A stretch of DNA of 32,871 nucleotides from Reyranella sp. (GCA_017990895.1 JAGNNA010000007.1:1-32871), one strand, 5' to 3'. Positions 7,383 through 15,259 are shown, counted from the first letter of the stretch. The notes: generated by a model from the letters alone, not told the origin. Numbers and translations: made by a program.

Positions 7383-8285
7383 ATGGAAAACCGTCCCCTC
7401 ATCAGCGTCGAAGGGCTGGGGCGCCGCTTCGGCGAGGGCCAGCCGGCCGTGTTCGAGGATGTCTGGTTCGGCGTCGACAAGGGTGAGTTCTGCTGCCTGA
7501 TCGGCCATTCCGGCTGCGGCAAGACCACGATCCTGAACGTGCTGGCCGGCCTAGACAGTCCGAGCGAGGGCGCCGTCATCGTCGACAATCGCGAGATCGA
7601 CGGGCCGAGCCTCGACCGCGCCGTGATCTTCCAGGGCCATGCGCTGCTGCCGTGGATGACGGTGATGGGCAACATCGCCTTCGCTGTCTCCTCACGCTGG
7701 CCGAGCTGGGATCGCGCCAAAGTCCAGGAGCATGCGCGCAAGTTCATCGCGTTAGTCGGGCTCGCGGGTGCGGAGAACAAGAAGCCGGCGCAGCTCTCCG
7801 GTGGCATGAAGCAGCGTGTCGGCATCGCGCGGGCGCTGTCGATCCAGCCCAAGATGCTCTTGATGGACGAGCCGTTCAGCGCGCTCGATGCGCTGACGCG
7901 CGGCATGCTGCAGGACGAGGTGCTGCGCATCTGCGCCGCCACGCAGCAGACCGTGTTCATGATCACCCACGATGTCGACGAGGCGATCCTGCTCGCCGAC
8001 AAGATCGTGCTGATGACCAACGGGCCGGGCGCCAAGATCGCCGAGATCGTGGTCAACACGATGCCGAAGAACGAGCGGCACCGGAACGACCTGCACCGGC
8101 ATCCGCAATACTACGCGATCCGCAATCACCTCGTGGAGTTCCTGGTCAATCGCTCGAAGGCGTTCGACCAGGAGATCGCCACGCACGGCTACGACTCGCG
8201 GCGCCCGAAGCTGGTGAAACCTGGATTGTCGGCGGTCAATCCGCCGGCCGAGATCGTGCCTTTAACAACCGGGAGACGGCAATGA
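7383..8285 (+). CDS. cynD: ABC transporter ATP-binding protein, NrtC/NrtD/CynD type
   Basis: 300 residues. Walker A is GHSGCGKTT (41-49), the signature is LSGGMKQR (138-145), Walker B MLLMDEP is at 158-164 followed by FSALD, and the switch His196 is in MITHDVDE. The VIFQGHALLPWMTV Q-loop region is typical of the nitrate/sulfonate/taurine ATPase group. A C-terminal extension of about 60 residues after the ATPase core (HPQYYAIRNHLVEFL...) resembles the tail of NrtD-like proteins. It starts four bases after cynB; GGAGTGAGG just before the ATG spans the cynB stop. Its stop overlaps cynS by ATGA. Confidence 0.9.
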   Translation: MENRPLISVEGLGRRFGEGQPAVFEDVWFGVDKGEFCCLIGHSGCGKTTILNVLAGLDSPSEGAVIVDNREIDGPSLDRAVIFQGHALLPWMTVMGNIAFAVSSRWPSWDRAKVQEHARKFIALVGLAGAENKKPAQLSGGMKQRVGIARALSIQPKMLLMDEPFSALDALTRGMLQDEVLRICAATQQTVFMITHDVDEAILLADKIVLMTNGPGAKIAEIVVNTMPKNERHRNDLHRHPQYYAIRNHLVEFLVNRSKAFDQEIATHGYDSRRPKLVKPGLSAVNPPAEIVPLTTGRRQ

Positions 8286-8728
8286 AGCGGGCTGAAGTCA
8301 CAGAGAAGATCCTGACGGCCAAGCGGCTGAAGGAACTCACCTGGGAGGAGATCGCCAAGAAGATCGGCGGCGCCTCGAAGATCATCGTGACCGCGGCCTG
8401 CATGGGCCAGATGAAGATGACCAAGGAGCAGGCCACCAAGGCCGGCAAGCTGTTCGGCTTGGGCAAGGAAGAAGTCCTGCTGCTGCAGGAAGTGCCCTAT
8501 CGCGGCTCGCTGCCCCAGATCCCGCCGACCGATCCGCTGATCTACCGCTTCTACGAGCTGGTGCAGGTCTACGGCACGACCTGGAAGGAGCTGATCCAGG
8601 AGGAATTCGGCGACGGCATCATGAGCGCCATCGACTTCGACATGACCATGGAGCGCCAGCCCGACCAGAAGGGCGACCGGGTGAAGATCGCCATGTCGGG
8701 CAAGTTCCTGGGCTACAAGAGCTACTGA
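8282..8728 (+). CDS. cynS: Cyanate hydratase (cyanase)
   Basis: 148 residues, close to the 147-156 of known cyanases. The enzyme converts cyanate and bicarbonate to ammonia and two CO2 (via carbamate), as a cytoplasmic decamer. The catalytic triad known from E. coli (Arg96, Glu99, Ser122) corresponds to Arg89 and Glu92 in IYRFYEL and Ser115 in DGIMSAIDF. The N-terminal helical domain (KRLKELTWEEIAKKIGG) is also typical. The start overlaps the cynD stop (ATGA), with GGGAGA upstream at 8271-8276. The ammonia made would serve as a nitrogen source, consistent with the sigma-54 promoter. Confidence 0.97.
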   Translation: MKRAEVTEKILTAKRLKELTWEEIAKKIGGASKIIVTAACMGQMKMTKEQATKAGKLFGLGKEEVLLLQEVPYRGSLPQIPPTDPLIYRFYELVQVYGTTWKELIQEEFGDGIMSAIDFDMTMERQPDQKGDRVKIAMSGKFLGYKSY

Positions 8729-8734
8729 TTGGCC

Positions 8735-8766
8735 GGCCGCCGCAAATCTTGTGCGGCGGCCTTTTA
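8735..8766 (+). terminator. Rho-independent terminator of the cyanate operon
   Basis: GGCCGCCGCA (8735-8744) pairs perfectly with TGCGGCGGCC (8752-8761) around a 7-base loop and is followed by TTTTA. It starts six bases after the cynS stop. It separates the cyanate unit from the downstream GntR unit and argues against a gntR start inside this region. Confidence 0.92.
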
Positions 8767-8774
8767 CTGTGCAA

Positions 8775-8788
8775 GATTGTCAACAATC
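8775..8788 (+). promoter_or_regulatory. Candidate GntR operator
   Basis: GATTGT-CA-ACAATC is a perfect 6-2-6 inverted repeat containing ATTGT-NN-ACAAT, the usual shape of FadR/FCD-type GntR operators. It lies 26 bases upstream of the gntR start codon, right after the terminator, so autoregulation of the whole transporter operon is likely. Confidence 0.6.
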
Positions 8789-8814
8789 GACGATCCGGAT
8801 TTCCAGGAGGCTGT

Positions 8815-9549
8815 TTGTCCGTTTCCGATGTCTCGACGCGGGACGTGGGCGCGATTTTCGAGCGCGTGCCGAAGGCGACCCTGCGCGCGCATATCGTCGA
8901 GCGGCTGCGGCTCGCCATCCTGGCGGGTGACATCCCGCCCGGCGCGCCGCTGGTCGAGACGGCGCTGTCGGAGCGCTTTGACGTCAGCCGCGGGCCACTG
9001 CGCGAGGCGTTGCGGCAGCTGATCGAGGAGGGGCTGGTCGTGACCGTGCCCTATACCGGCACGCGCGTCGCCGAGCTCTCGGTCGAGGACGTCCACGAGA
9101 TCTATTCGTTGCGCACGGTGCTGGAGACCTTCGCCTTCGAGCAGGTCTGGCCGCGCCGCGACGACCGCTTCCGCGCCGAACTGAAGCGCCGCAACGACGT
9201 GCTGATCGCCTCGATCGACGCCGGCGACGATCGCGCCAGCATCCTCAATGAGCTCGAGTTCCACGGTCTCGTCTACGAGGCGAGCGGCCACAAGCTGCTG
9301 CAGCGTGCCTGGCACGGCCTGCGCGGCCGGCTGCAGCTCTACTGGGCGGCGCATCACCGCGCGCATGGCCGGCGCGGTCCCAAGCGCGATAGCCACGACA
9401 GCTACATCAAGGCGGCCTTCGGCCCGGACTTCGAGGCGATGAAGGCCGAGATCGCCGATCACATGCGTCGCGGTGTGGAAACGACGGAGAAGTTTCTGCG
9501 CTCGATGCCGGATTTGTCTGGGAAGCCAAAAAGGGGAGCCAATTCATGA
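8815..9549 (+). CDS. GntR family transcriptional regulator, FCD (FadR/VanR) subfamily
   Basis: 244 residues from TTG 8815, chosen because AGGAGG lies at 8805-8810; a GTG at about codon 11 is an alternative. A winged helix-turn-helix at about 22-88 includes LRAHIVERLRLAILAGDIPPG and LSERFDVSRGPLREALRQL, the classic GntR DNA-binding block. The C-terminal FCD ligand domain (about 95-230) has SLRTVLETFAFE, NELEFHGLVYEASGH and a late His-bearing helix, with residues that bind metal and carboxylate ligands in relatives. Its stop overlaps the next gene (ATGA), so it probably senses a substrate of the transporter it precedes. Confidence 0.9.
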   Translation: MSVSDVSTRDVGAIFERVPKATLRAHIVERLRLAILAGDIPPGAPLVETALSERFDVSRGPLREALRQLIEEGLVVTVPYTGTRVAELSVEDVHEIYSLRTVLETFAFEQVWPRRDDRFRAELKRRNDVLIASIDAGDDRASILNELEFHGLVYEASGHKLLQRAWHGLRGRLQLYWAAHHRAHGRRGPKRDSHDSYIKAAFGPDFEAMKAEIADHMRRGVETTEKFLRSMPDLSGKPKRGANS

Positions 9550-10379
9550 CCATCAATCGACGTTCGTTGTTTGCCGTCGCGACCGCGAGTGCCGCGGCGC
9601 TGGCCATTCCCTTCGCCGCGCGTGCGCAGAGCACACTCGACGAGGTGAAGAAGCGCGGCGTGCTGAGGGTCGGCGTCACCCAGGCGCCGCCCTGGTACTC
9701 GAAGGATCCCAAGACCGGCGAATGGTCGACGGGCCTCGGCATCTCCATGGGCAAGGCGATGGCGCAGACCCTGGGCGTGAAGTTCGAGCCGGTCGAGGTG
9801 ACATGGGGCAATGCGATCGCAGCCCTCCAGGGCGACAAGATCGACCTGATGTTCATGCTCGACGCCACCGCCGAGCGCAAGCAGGCCGCCAACTTCCCGG
9901 AGAATCCGCTGCTCTGGTATTCGCTCGCCGTGCTGGCGCGCGACGACCTCGACGCCAAGACCTGGGAAGGGCTGAACAAGCAGGGCGTGCGCATCGCCGT
10001 GCCGCAGGCCTCGACCATGGACCGCTGGGCGACCCAGCACACGCCCAGGGCCGACATCCAGCGCTTCCCCGGCAATGCCGAGGCGATCGCCGCCTTCCAG
10101 TCGGGCCGCGTCGATGCCGTGCTGCTGTTCCATCCGCCGCTGCTCGCCGCCCGCCAGCGGCTGGGCAAGGGCAAGATCGTGGTGCCGCTGCCCGCCGAGT
10201 CGCAGCCGTCGAGCGCGGCGCTGCGCAAGGGCGACGCCGCCTTCACCGAATGGGTCGATAAGCAGTTCGCCGACTACTACAAGAGCGGCCAGACCCAGAA
10301 GTGGTACGAGCAGGCGATCGCCGACTTCGGCCTCGATCCCAAGTCCGCGCCGCCGGTCATGAAAGAGATGATCAAGTAG
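9546..10379 (+). CDS. Family 3 solute-binding protein (polar amino-acid ABC importer type)
   Basis: 277 residues. The N-terminus carries RRSLF (residues 5-9) and an Ala-rich segment ending ARAQ at about 28, a Tat- or Sec-type signal. LDEVKKRGVLRVGVTQAPPW is the family 3 start. The carboxylate-binding Arg is kept as Arg111 in ATAERKQAANF. However, the Asp that usually binds the ligand's amino group in the 'D...D' block near 190-200 is replaced: the sequence there is VDAVLLFHPPLL (Phe195, His196). The ligand may therefore be an unusual or acylated amino acid or a carboxylate, which is inference. Permease and ATPase genes follow. Confidence 0.85.
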   Translation: MTINRRSLFAVATASAAALAIPFAARAQSTLDEVKKRGVLRVGVTQAPPWYSKDPKTGEWSTGLGISMGKAMAQTLGVKFEPVEVTWGNAIAALQGDKIDLMFMLDATAERKQAANFPENPLLWYSLAVLARDDLDAKTWEGLNKQGVRIAVPQASTMDRWATQHTPRADIQRFPGNAEAIAAFQSGRVDAVLLFHPPLLAARQRLGKGKIVVPLPAESQPSSAALRKGDAAFTEWVDKQFADYYKSGQTQKWYEQAIADFGLDPKSAPPVMKEMIK

Positions 10380-10392
10380 GCGGGACAGCTTC

Positions 10393-11073
10393 TTGGCGTA
10401 TCAGTGGGACTTCTCGCCGGTCTTCGCCAACGCACCGTTGTTGGTCGAGGGTCTGGTGAACACGCTCCGGGTCACGGGGACGGCGCTGGTCTGCGGCGTC
10501 GTGCTCGGCCTGGGGCTGGCACTGCTGCGCCTGTCGCCCCGGCGATACCTGTCGTGGCCGGCCGGCTTCGTCATCGAAGTCTTCCGAACGACGCCGCCAC
10601 TGGTCCAGCTCTTCTGGTTCTTCTTCGCCCTGCCGATGCTCGTCGGCATCGAGATGACGCCGTTCATGGCGGGCGCCGTCACCTTCTCGATCCAGTCGGC
10701 CGCATTCTTCGCCGAGGTGTTCCGCGCCGGCATCCAGTCGATCGAGCGTGGACAGTGGGATGGCGCGCGGGCGATCGGCATGCGCCATGACCAGGCGATG
10801 CGTCGCATCATCCTGCCGCAGGCGGTGAAGCGCATGATCCCGGCCTTCATGGAGCGCGCCATCGAGCTCATGAAGACGACGACCCTGATCGCCACCATCT
10901 CCTATGCCGACCTGCTGTTTGCCGCGAACGAGGTCTCGCAGAAGACCTTCCGGCCGCTCGAGACCTACACGGTCGTGGCGCTGATCTATTTCGTCGTGAT
11001 CTTCCTCGCGAGCCAGGTCGCGCGCCTCGTCGAGCTGCGGCTGGCGCGCAGCGGCGAAAGCACAGTGCATTGA
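10393..11073 (+). CDS. ABC transporter permease, HisM/GlnP type (first)
   Basis: 226 residues. The start is TTG at 10393; upstream GGCGGG is a weak Shine-Dalgarno, but the MAYQWDFSPVFANAPLLVEG opening fits the family and no later start would keep the first helix. The HEQRO-type amino-acid permease domain is seen in VNTLRVTGTAL, FRTTPPLVQLFWFFFALP and the EAA loop RAIGMRHDQAMRRIILPQAVKRMIPAF. About five membrane helices are expected. It pairs with the next permease as a heterodimeric pore. Confidence 0.88.
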   Translation: MAYQWDFSPVFANAPLLVEGLVNTLRVTGTALVCGVVLGLGLALLRLSPRRYLSWPAGFVIEVFRTTPPLVQLFWFFFALPMLVGIEMTPFMAGAVTFSIQSAAFFAEVFRAGIQSIERGQWDGARAIGMRHDQAMRRIILPQAVKRMIPAFMERAIELMKTTTLIATISYADLLFAANEVSQKTFRPLETYTVVALIYFVVIFLASQVARLVELRLARSGESTVH

Positions 11074-11086
11074 GCGGGGGACACTG

Positions 11087-11746
11087 ATGCGCTGGGACTT
11101 CGCCTCCGTCCTCGACAATACCGACGCGCTGCTGGTCGGCGCCGCCGGCACCTTGCGCATCTTCGCCATCTGCCTGGTGCTGGGCCTGAGCCTCGGCCTG
11201 CTGGTCGGGCTGGGCCGCTATTCGCGCAATCGCTGGATCCACATCCCGGCCACGATCTTCGTCGAGTTCTTCCGCAACACGCCGGTGCTCGTGCAGATCC
11301 TGTGGTTCTACTTCGCCCTGCCGATCCTGCTGCCCTTCCAGATCTCGCCGCTGGCCGCCGCCTCGCTCGGCATCTCGCTCAACTCGGCGGCCTTCTCGGC
11401 GGAGATCTATCGCGGCGGCATCCAGTCGATCGAGACCGGCCAGTGGGACGGCGCGCGGGCGCTCGGTATGCGTTGGGGGCAGGCGATGCGGCGCATCATC
11501 CTGCTGCAGGCGCTGAAGCGCATGCTGCCGGCCCTCACCAATCGCGCCATCGAGATCTTCAAGATGTCGACGCTGGCCTCGGCCGTGGCCTATGTCGAGC
11601 TGCTGCAGCAGGGCAAGCTGATCGCCTCGCTCAACTACAATCCGATCGAGGCCTATACCGCCGTCGCGCTGATCTTCTTCGTCTTCCTGTGGCCGCTGGT
11701 CCAGTTCAGCTACTTCCTCGAACGTCGGCTGAAGAGGGACGAATGA
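11087..11746 (+). CDS. ABC transporter permease, HisQ/GlnP type (second)
   Basis: 219 residues, ATG 11087 with a GGGGGA ribosome site. It parallels its neighbour: MRWDFASVLDNTDALLVGAAG, FFRNTPVLVQILWFYFALPIL and the EAA loop RALGMRWGQAMRRIILLQALKRMLPAL. This is the second membrane subunit of the importer, apparently from duplication of the first. The stop codon overlaps the ATPase start (ATGA 11743-11746). Confidence 0.88.
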   Translation: MRWDFASVLDNTDALLVGAAGTLRIFAICLVLGLSLGLLVGLGRYSRNRWIHIPATIFVEFFRNTPVLVQILWFYFALPILLPFQISPLAAASLGISLNSAAFSAEIYRGGIQSIETGQWDGARALGMRWGQAMRRIILLQALKRMLPALTNRAIEIFKMSTLASAVAYVELLQQGKLIASLNYNPIEAYTAVALIFFVFLWPLVQFSYFLERRLKRDE

Positions 11747-12510
11747 CGATCCTCCACGTCACCGGCCTCACCAAGCGCTTCGGCGCGACCGACGTGCTGC
11801 GCGGCATCGAGCTCGACGTGAAGCGTGGCGAGCGCATCGCGATCCTCGGTGCCTCGGGCTCGGGCAAGAGCACCTTGCTCCGTTGCCTCAACTTCATGGA
11901 GCGCCCGGGCGGCGGCACGATCGCGCTCGACGGCCAGGTGCTGGGCCGCGAGGGCAAGGCCGGCGAGCGGATCTATCGCGAAAGCGAGCTGATTCAGGTG
12001 CGCCAGCGGGTCGGCATGGTGTTCCAGCAGTTCAATCTCTTCCCGCACATGACCGCGATAGGCAACGTGATGGAAGGGCTGCGCACCGTGCGCGGCATGG
12101 CCAAGCCCGAGGCCGAGGCACGAGCCCGCAAGGAGCTGGCGCGGGTCGGGCTCGCCGAGAAGGCGGACACATATCCGGCGCATCTGTCGGGCGGCCAGAA
12201 GCAGCGGGTCGCCATCGCCCGCGCGCTCGCGATGGACCCGGAGATGCTGCTGTTCGACGAGCCGACCTCGGCGCTGGATCCCGAACTGGTCGGCGAAGTG
12301 CTGAACGTCATCCTCGCGCTCGCCGAGGAAGGCCGCACCATGATGCTGGTCACGCACGAGCTGGGCTTCGCCTACCACGTCGCGACGCGAATCATATTCC
12401 TGGCCGACGGCGCCATCCACGAGCAGGGCACGCCGGACGAGGTCCTCAAGAACCCGAAGAAGGACCGCACCCGCGCCTTCCTCGCCAGCCACAAGCAATT
12501 CAGCTTCTAG
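11743..12510 (+). CDS. Polar amino-acid ABC transporter ATP-binding protein
   Basis: 255 residues, starting at ATG 11743. Walker A is GASGSGKST, the Q-loop region is VFQQFNLFPHMTAIGNV, the signature is LSGGQKQR, and Walker B is MLLFDEPTSALDPE with the switch His in LVTHELGFA. This is the GlnQ/HisP class: short, without a regulatory domain. An insertion before the Q-loop (LGREGKAGERIYRESELIQV) is typical of the HisP subgroup. It energises the two preceding permeases. Confidence 0.92.
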   Translation: MTILHVTGLTKRFGATDVLRGIELDVKRGERIAILGASGSGKSTLLRCLNFMERPGGGTIALDGQVLGREGKAGERIYRESELIQVRQRVGMVFQQFNLFPHMTAIGNVMEGLRTVRGMAKPEAEARARKELARVGLAEKADTYPAHLSGGQKQRVAIARALAMDPEMLLFDEPTSALDPELVGEVLNVILALAEEGRTMMLVTHELGFAYHVATRIIFLADGAIHEQGTPDEVLKNPKKDRTRAFLASHKQFSF

Positions 12511-12520
12511 GGAAAATGCC

Positions 12521-13435
12521 ATGACGACGGAACAGGCGAGCGCCCAGGCCTATCTGGCCGATGCGCGCAACGATCAGGTGCTGGTCTATGTGAACGGCGC
12601 CTTCGCGCCGCGCAACGAGGCCAATGTCTCGGTGTTTGATTCCGGCTTCGTGCTGGGCGACGGCGTGTGGGAAGGGCTGCGTCTCGTGAAGGGCCGGCTG
12701 ATCAGCCTCGATGCGCACCTCGACCGCCTGTTCGAGGGCGCGCGCTCGATCGATCTCGATATCGGGCTCGACCGTGCCGGCGTCACCAAGGTCGTGACCG
12801 ATACGCTGGCGAAGAACGGCATGACCGACGGCGCCCACATCCGCCTCATGATCACGCGTGGCCTGAAGAAGACGCCCAACCAGGATCCGCGCTTCGTGAT
12901 CGGCAAGGCCACGATCGTCTGCGTCGCCGAATACAAGACGCCGGTCCCCGAGGCCAAGGCCAAGGGCTACTCGCTCTTCACCTCGACCTTCCGCACGACT
13001 AATCCCGACCAGTTCGACCTGCGCCTCAATTCGCACTCGCGACTGAACCTGATCCAGGCCCTGATTCAGGCTATCAAGGCCGGTGCCGACGAGGCGCTGA
13101 TGCTCGACCCGCGCGGCTTCGTGGCCTCGTGCAACTCGACCAACTTCTTCATCGTTCGCGGACGCGAACTGTGGACGTCCACGAGTCTGTACAGCTTCAA
13201 GGGCATCACCCAGCAGAACGTGATCGATGCCTGGCGCGCCGCGGGCAACGTGGCGAAGGAATGTGACTTCACCCTGGCGCAGGTCTACTCGGCCGACGAG
13301 GCCTTCGTGACCGGCACCCTGGGCGGCGTCACCCCGGTGACGAAGGTCGACGGCCGCTTCATCGCCGACGGTAAGGCGGGCCAGGTCACGAAGGAAGCCA
13401 GCGATCTCTATCTGAAGTCGGTCGGGGCGCTGTAA
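12521..13435 (+). CDS. Class IV aminotransferase-fold protein lacking the PLP lysine
   Basis: 304 residues. The class IV fold is clear: VNGAFAPRNEANVSVFDSGF, GDGVWEGLRLVKGRL, GADEALMLDPRGFV and FKGITQQNVIDAW follow the BCAT/D-amino-acid transaminase order. The Schiff-base lysine is missing: alignment back from GADEA puts Leu169/Asn170 (RLNSHSRLN) at the lysine position. The conserved Glu of the next motif is Ser203 (VASCNSTNFF). Two other class IV enzymes in this window keep both residues (Lys158/Glu192 and Lys207/Glu243). Lys227 in the GIT motif is extra. It is either a non-PLP enzyme, a PLP protein with a displaced lysine, or a regulatory relic. It ends the transporter operon. Confidence 0.8.
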   Translation: MTTEQASAQAYLADARNDQVLVYVNGAFAPRNEANVSVFDSGFVLGDGVWEGLRLVKGRLISLDAHLDRLFEGARSIDLDIGLDRAGVTKVVTDTLAKNGMTDGAHIRLMITRGLKKTPNQDPRFVIGKATIVCVAEYKTPVPEAKAKGYSLFTSTFRTTNPDQFDLRLNSHSRLNLIQALIQAIKAGADEALMLDPRGFVASCNSTNFFIVRGRELWTSTSLYSFKGITQQNVIDAWRAAGNVAKECDFTLAQVYSADEAFVTGTLGGVTPVTKVDGRFIADGKAGQVTKEASDLYLKSVGAL

Positions 13436-13438
13436 GGG

Positions 13439-13535
13439 AAAGGTCCCTCGCTGACGCTCGGGATGACAATTGTGCGCTGGCGCAAGGCGTGCGCCCCAAC
13501 AACGTTGTCATCCCGAGCGTCAGCGAGGGACCTTT
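13439..13535. repeat. 97-base perfect inverted repeat between convergent genes
   Basis: Arms of 31 bases (13439-13469 and 13505-13535) are exact reverse complements; they begin AAAGGTCCCTCGCTGACGCT. The 35-base spacer holds a second hairpin GGCGCA-AGGCG-TGCGCC. The element starts three bases after the aminotransferase-like stop and its right arm includes two bases of the hyuB stop. It probably ends transcription of both convergent operons, though no T-run is present. Elements with a similar core are, as I recall, dispersed in some alphaproteobacterial genomes. Confidence 0.9.
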
Positions 13536-15198
13536 ACTCCGCCGCCATCTTCCGCGCGTTGCGTGGATCGCGGGTGAGCAGCCCGTCGGCCAGGTCGCGC
13601 TCGATCATCGCGTCGGGGCGTTCGACGACGCGGCCGAAGCCGGCGCCGCCGCCTACGAACATCTCGACGATGTCGCCCTTGCCGAGATCGAGGGCGGCCT
13701 TGCTCTTCAGGTCCTCGACGGTGCCATCGGCGCGGAAGACGCGGCAGTAACCGCGCTGGCCGGGCTCGCCGCCCAGAAGGCCCTCGGGCGCGAGACGGAA
13801 GCGGTCGGAGTAGATGGCGAGCTGGACGTCGTCGTGCAGGATCTCGCAGCGTCGCGTGAAGCCCGCGCCGCCGCGCCGGGCGCCCAGGCCGAACGAATCG
13901 GGCGCCAGTTCGTAGCCGACGATGCGGAAGAAGCTGTAGTCGATGTCGAGCGATTCGACCGGTGCGTTGGAGCAGTTGCTGAGCGGCGAATCGACGGCAT
14001 CGCAGCCGTCGGCATCACGCGAGGCGCCGTAGCCGCCGCCGAAGATTTCGAGATAGACGCTGTAACCCTTCTCGCCCAGATGGGAGAGGCAGAAGGCCGT
14101 CGTGCAGTCGAAGCCGGTGGCGATCACCTTGTCGGGCAGCGCCTGGGCCATCGCCTTCATCACCGCGTTGAAGACGCGATAGGCCGGGATCATGCGTGCG
14201 CGCACCGGCGCCGGCGGTCGCGGATTGAGCAGCGAACCGTAGGGCACCTTGATGGTGATCGGCCGCGCCATGCCCTCGTTGTAGGGAATGTCGGGACTGG
14301 TCAGCACCGACTTCACGCAGGAGAGTGCGGCCGACAGCGTGCTGGAATAGGGGCAGTTGAGGTTGCGCTTCACCTGGGCGCAGGTGCCTTCGAAATCGAT
14401 CTCGACCGAATCGTCGGCGATGGTGACCCTGGCCTTCACCACCAGCGGATCGTCGGTCAGCCCGTCGTCGTCGACCGCATCCTCGCCGTAGAAGGTGCCC
14501 TTGGGAGCCTGGGCGATGGCGGCGCGCACGCGGCGCTCGGAATAGTCCTGCATCTCGCGCATCGCCGCCTCGACCTTGTCGGTGCCGTAGCGCTCGCAGA
14601 GCTGCTTCACCCGCATCGCACCGATGGCATTGGCGGCGAACTGCGCGTTGAAGTCGCCGATGGTGAGGTCGGGCACGCGCACGTTGGCGGTCACGAGGCG
14701 CTCGAACGAACCACCGTTCCAGTCCTGCTCGAAACTGTAGCGCGAGGGCGGGAAGCGCAGCCCTTCCTGGTAGACGTCGGAGGCATGGATGTTGAGGCCG
14801 GGCGCGCCGCCGCCCAAGTCGAGATGATGCGCCACCGAGGCGCCGAAGCCCACGACGCGGCTGCCCACGAAGATCGGCGTGAAGATGAAGACGTCGGGGA
14901 TGTGCTGGCCGCCCTCGAACGGGTCGTTGTTGATGAGGAAGTCGCCTTCCTTCAGCGTCTCGACGGGATGGCGCCTCAGGCAGGCGCGCAGGGTCTCGCC
15001 GATGGGGCCGAGCTGCATGGGGATCAGCTCGGCCTGCGCCACCGTGTTGCCGTCGCGGTCCATCAGGCCCGCCGAGCCGTCGCGCGCCTCGCGCAGGATG
15101 GTCGAGTAGGCGGAGCGGATCAGCTTCACGCCCATCTCGCGGGCGGCGGCGATCAGTGCCTGGCTGATGACGGCATAGTCGATCGGGTTCATGCTCAT
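13534..15198 (-). CDS. hyuB: N-methylhydantoinase B / 5-oxoprolinase-type subunit HyuB
   Basis: 554 residues, normal for HyuB. Family blocks are seen: FLINNDPFEGGQHIPDVFIF near 88-107, GASVAHHLDLGG, GLRFPPSRYSFEQDW, and the C-terminal glycine-rich MFVGGGAGFG. With HyuA it should form an ATP-dependent amidohydrolase opening cyclic imides or lactams (hydantoins, 5-oxoproline, or related carboxylation substrates); the exact substrate is unknown. The start is ATG 15198 (a second ATG is two codons on). No Shine-Dalgarno precedes it, because a REP-like element ends one base upstream. It lies downstream of hyuA and converges on the transporter operon. Confidence 0.9.
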   Translation of the reverse strand: MSMNPIDYAVISQALIAAAREMGVKLIRSAYSTILREARDGSAGLMDRDGNTVAQAELIPMQLGPIGETLRACLRRHPVETLKEGDFLINNDPFEGGQHIPDVFIFTPIFVGSRVVGFGASVAHHLDLGGGAPGLNIHASDVYQEGLRFPPSRYSFEQDWNGGSFERLVTANVRVPDLTIGDFNAQFAANAIGAMRVKQLCERYGTDKVEAAMREMQDYSERRVRAAIAQAPKGTFYGEDAVDDDGLTDDPLVVKARVTIADDSVEIDFEGTCAQVKRNLNCPYSSTLSAALSCVKSVLTSPDIPYNEGMARPITIKVPYGSLLNPRPPAPVRARMIPAYRVFNAVMKAMAQALPDKVIATGFDCTTAFCLSHLGEKGYSVYLEIFGGGYGASRDADGCDAVDSPLSNCSNAPVESLDIDYSFFRIVGYELAPDSFGLGARRGGAGFTRRCEILHDDVQLAIYSDRFRLAPEGLLGGEPGQRGYCRVFRADGTVEDLKSKAALDLGKGDIVEMFVGGGAGFGRVVERPDAMIERDLADGLLTRDPRNARKMAAE

Positions 15199-15199
15199 T

Positions 15200-15259
15200 G
15201 GAGCGCGCCACTCCAGTGGCGCTCAAGGATCATGATGCGCCACTGGAGTGGCGCGCTCC
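15200..15259. repeat. REP-like paired-hairpin element, copy 2
   Basis: Two 23-base arms (15200-15222 and 15237-15259) are perfect inverted copies beginning GGAGCGCGCCACTCC. Each forms its own hairpin GCGCCACT-CC-AGTGGCGC (or its complement). The 14-base spacer contains GGATCATGAT. It fills the hyuA-hyuB gap inside an operon. Confidence 0.9.

Noticed and set aside
8749-8814. In-frame start for gntR at 8749
   Set aside because: It would begin inside the cyanate terminator hairpin and run through the operator; TTG 8815 has AGGAGG.
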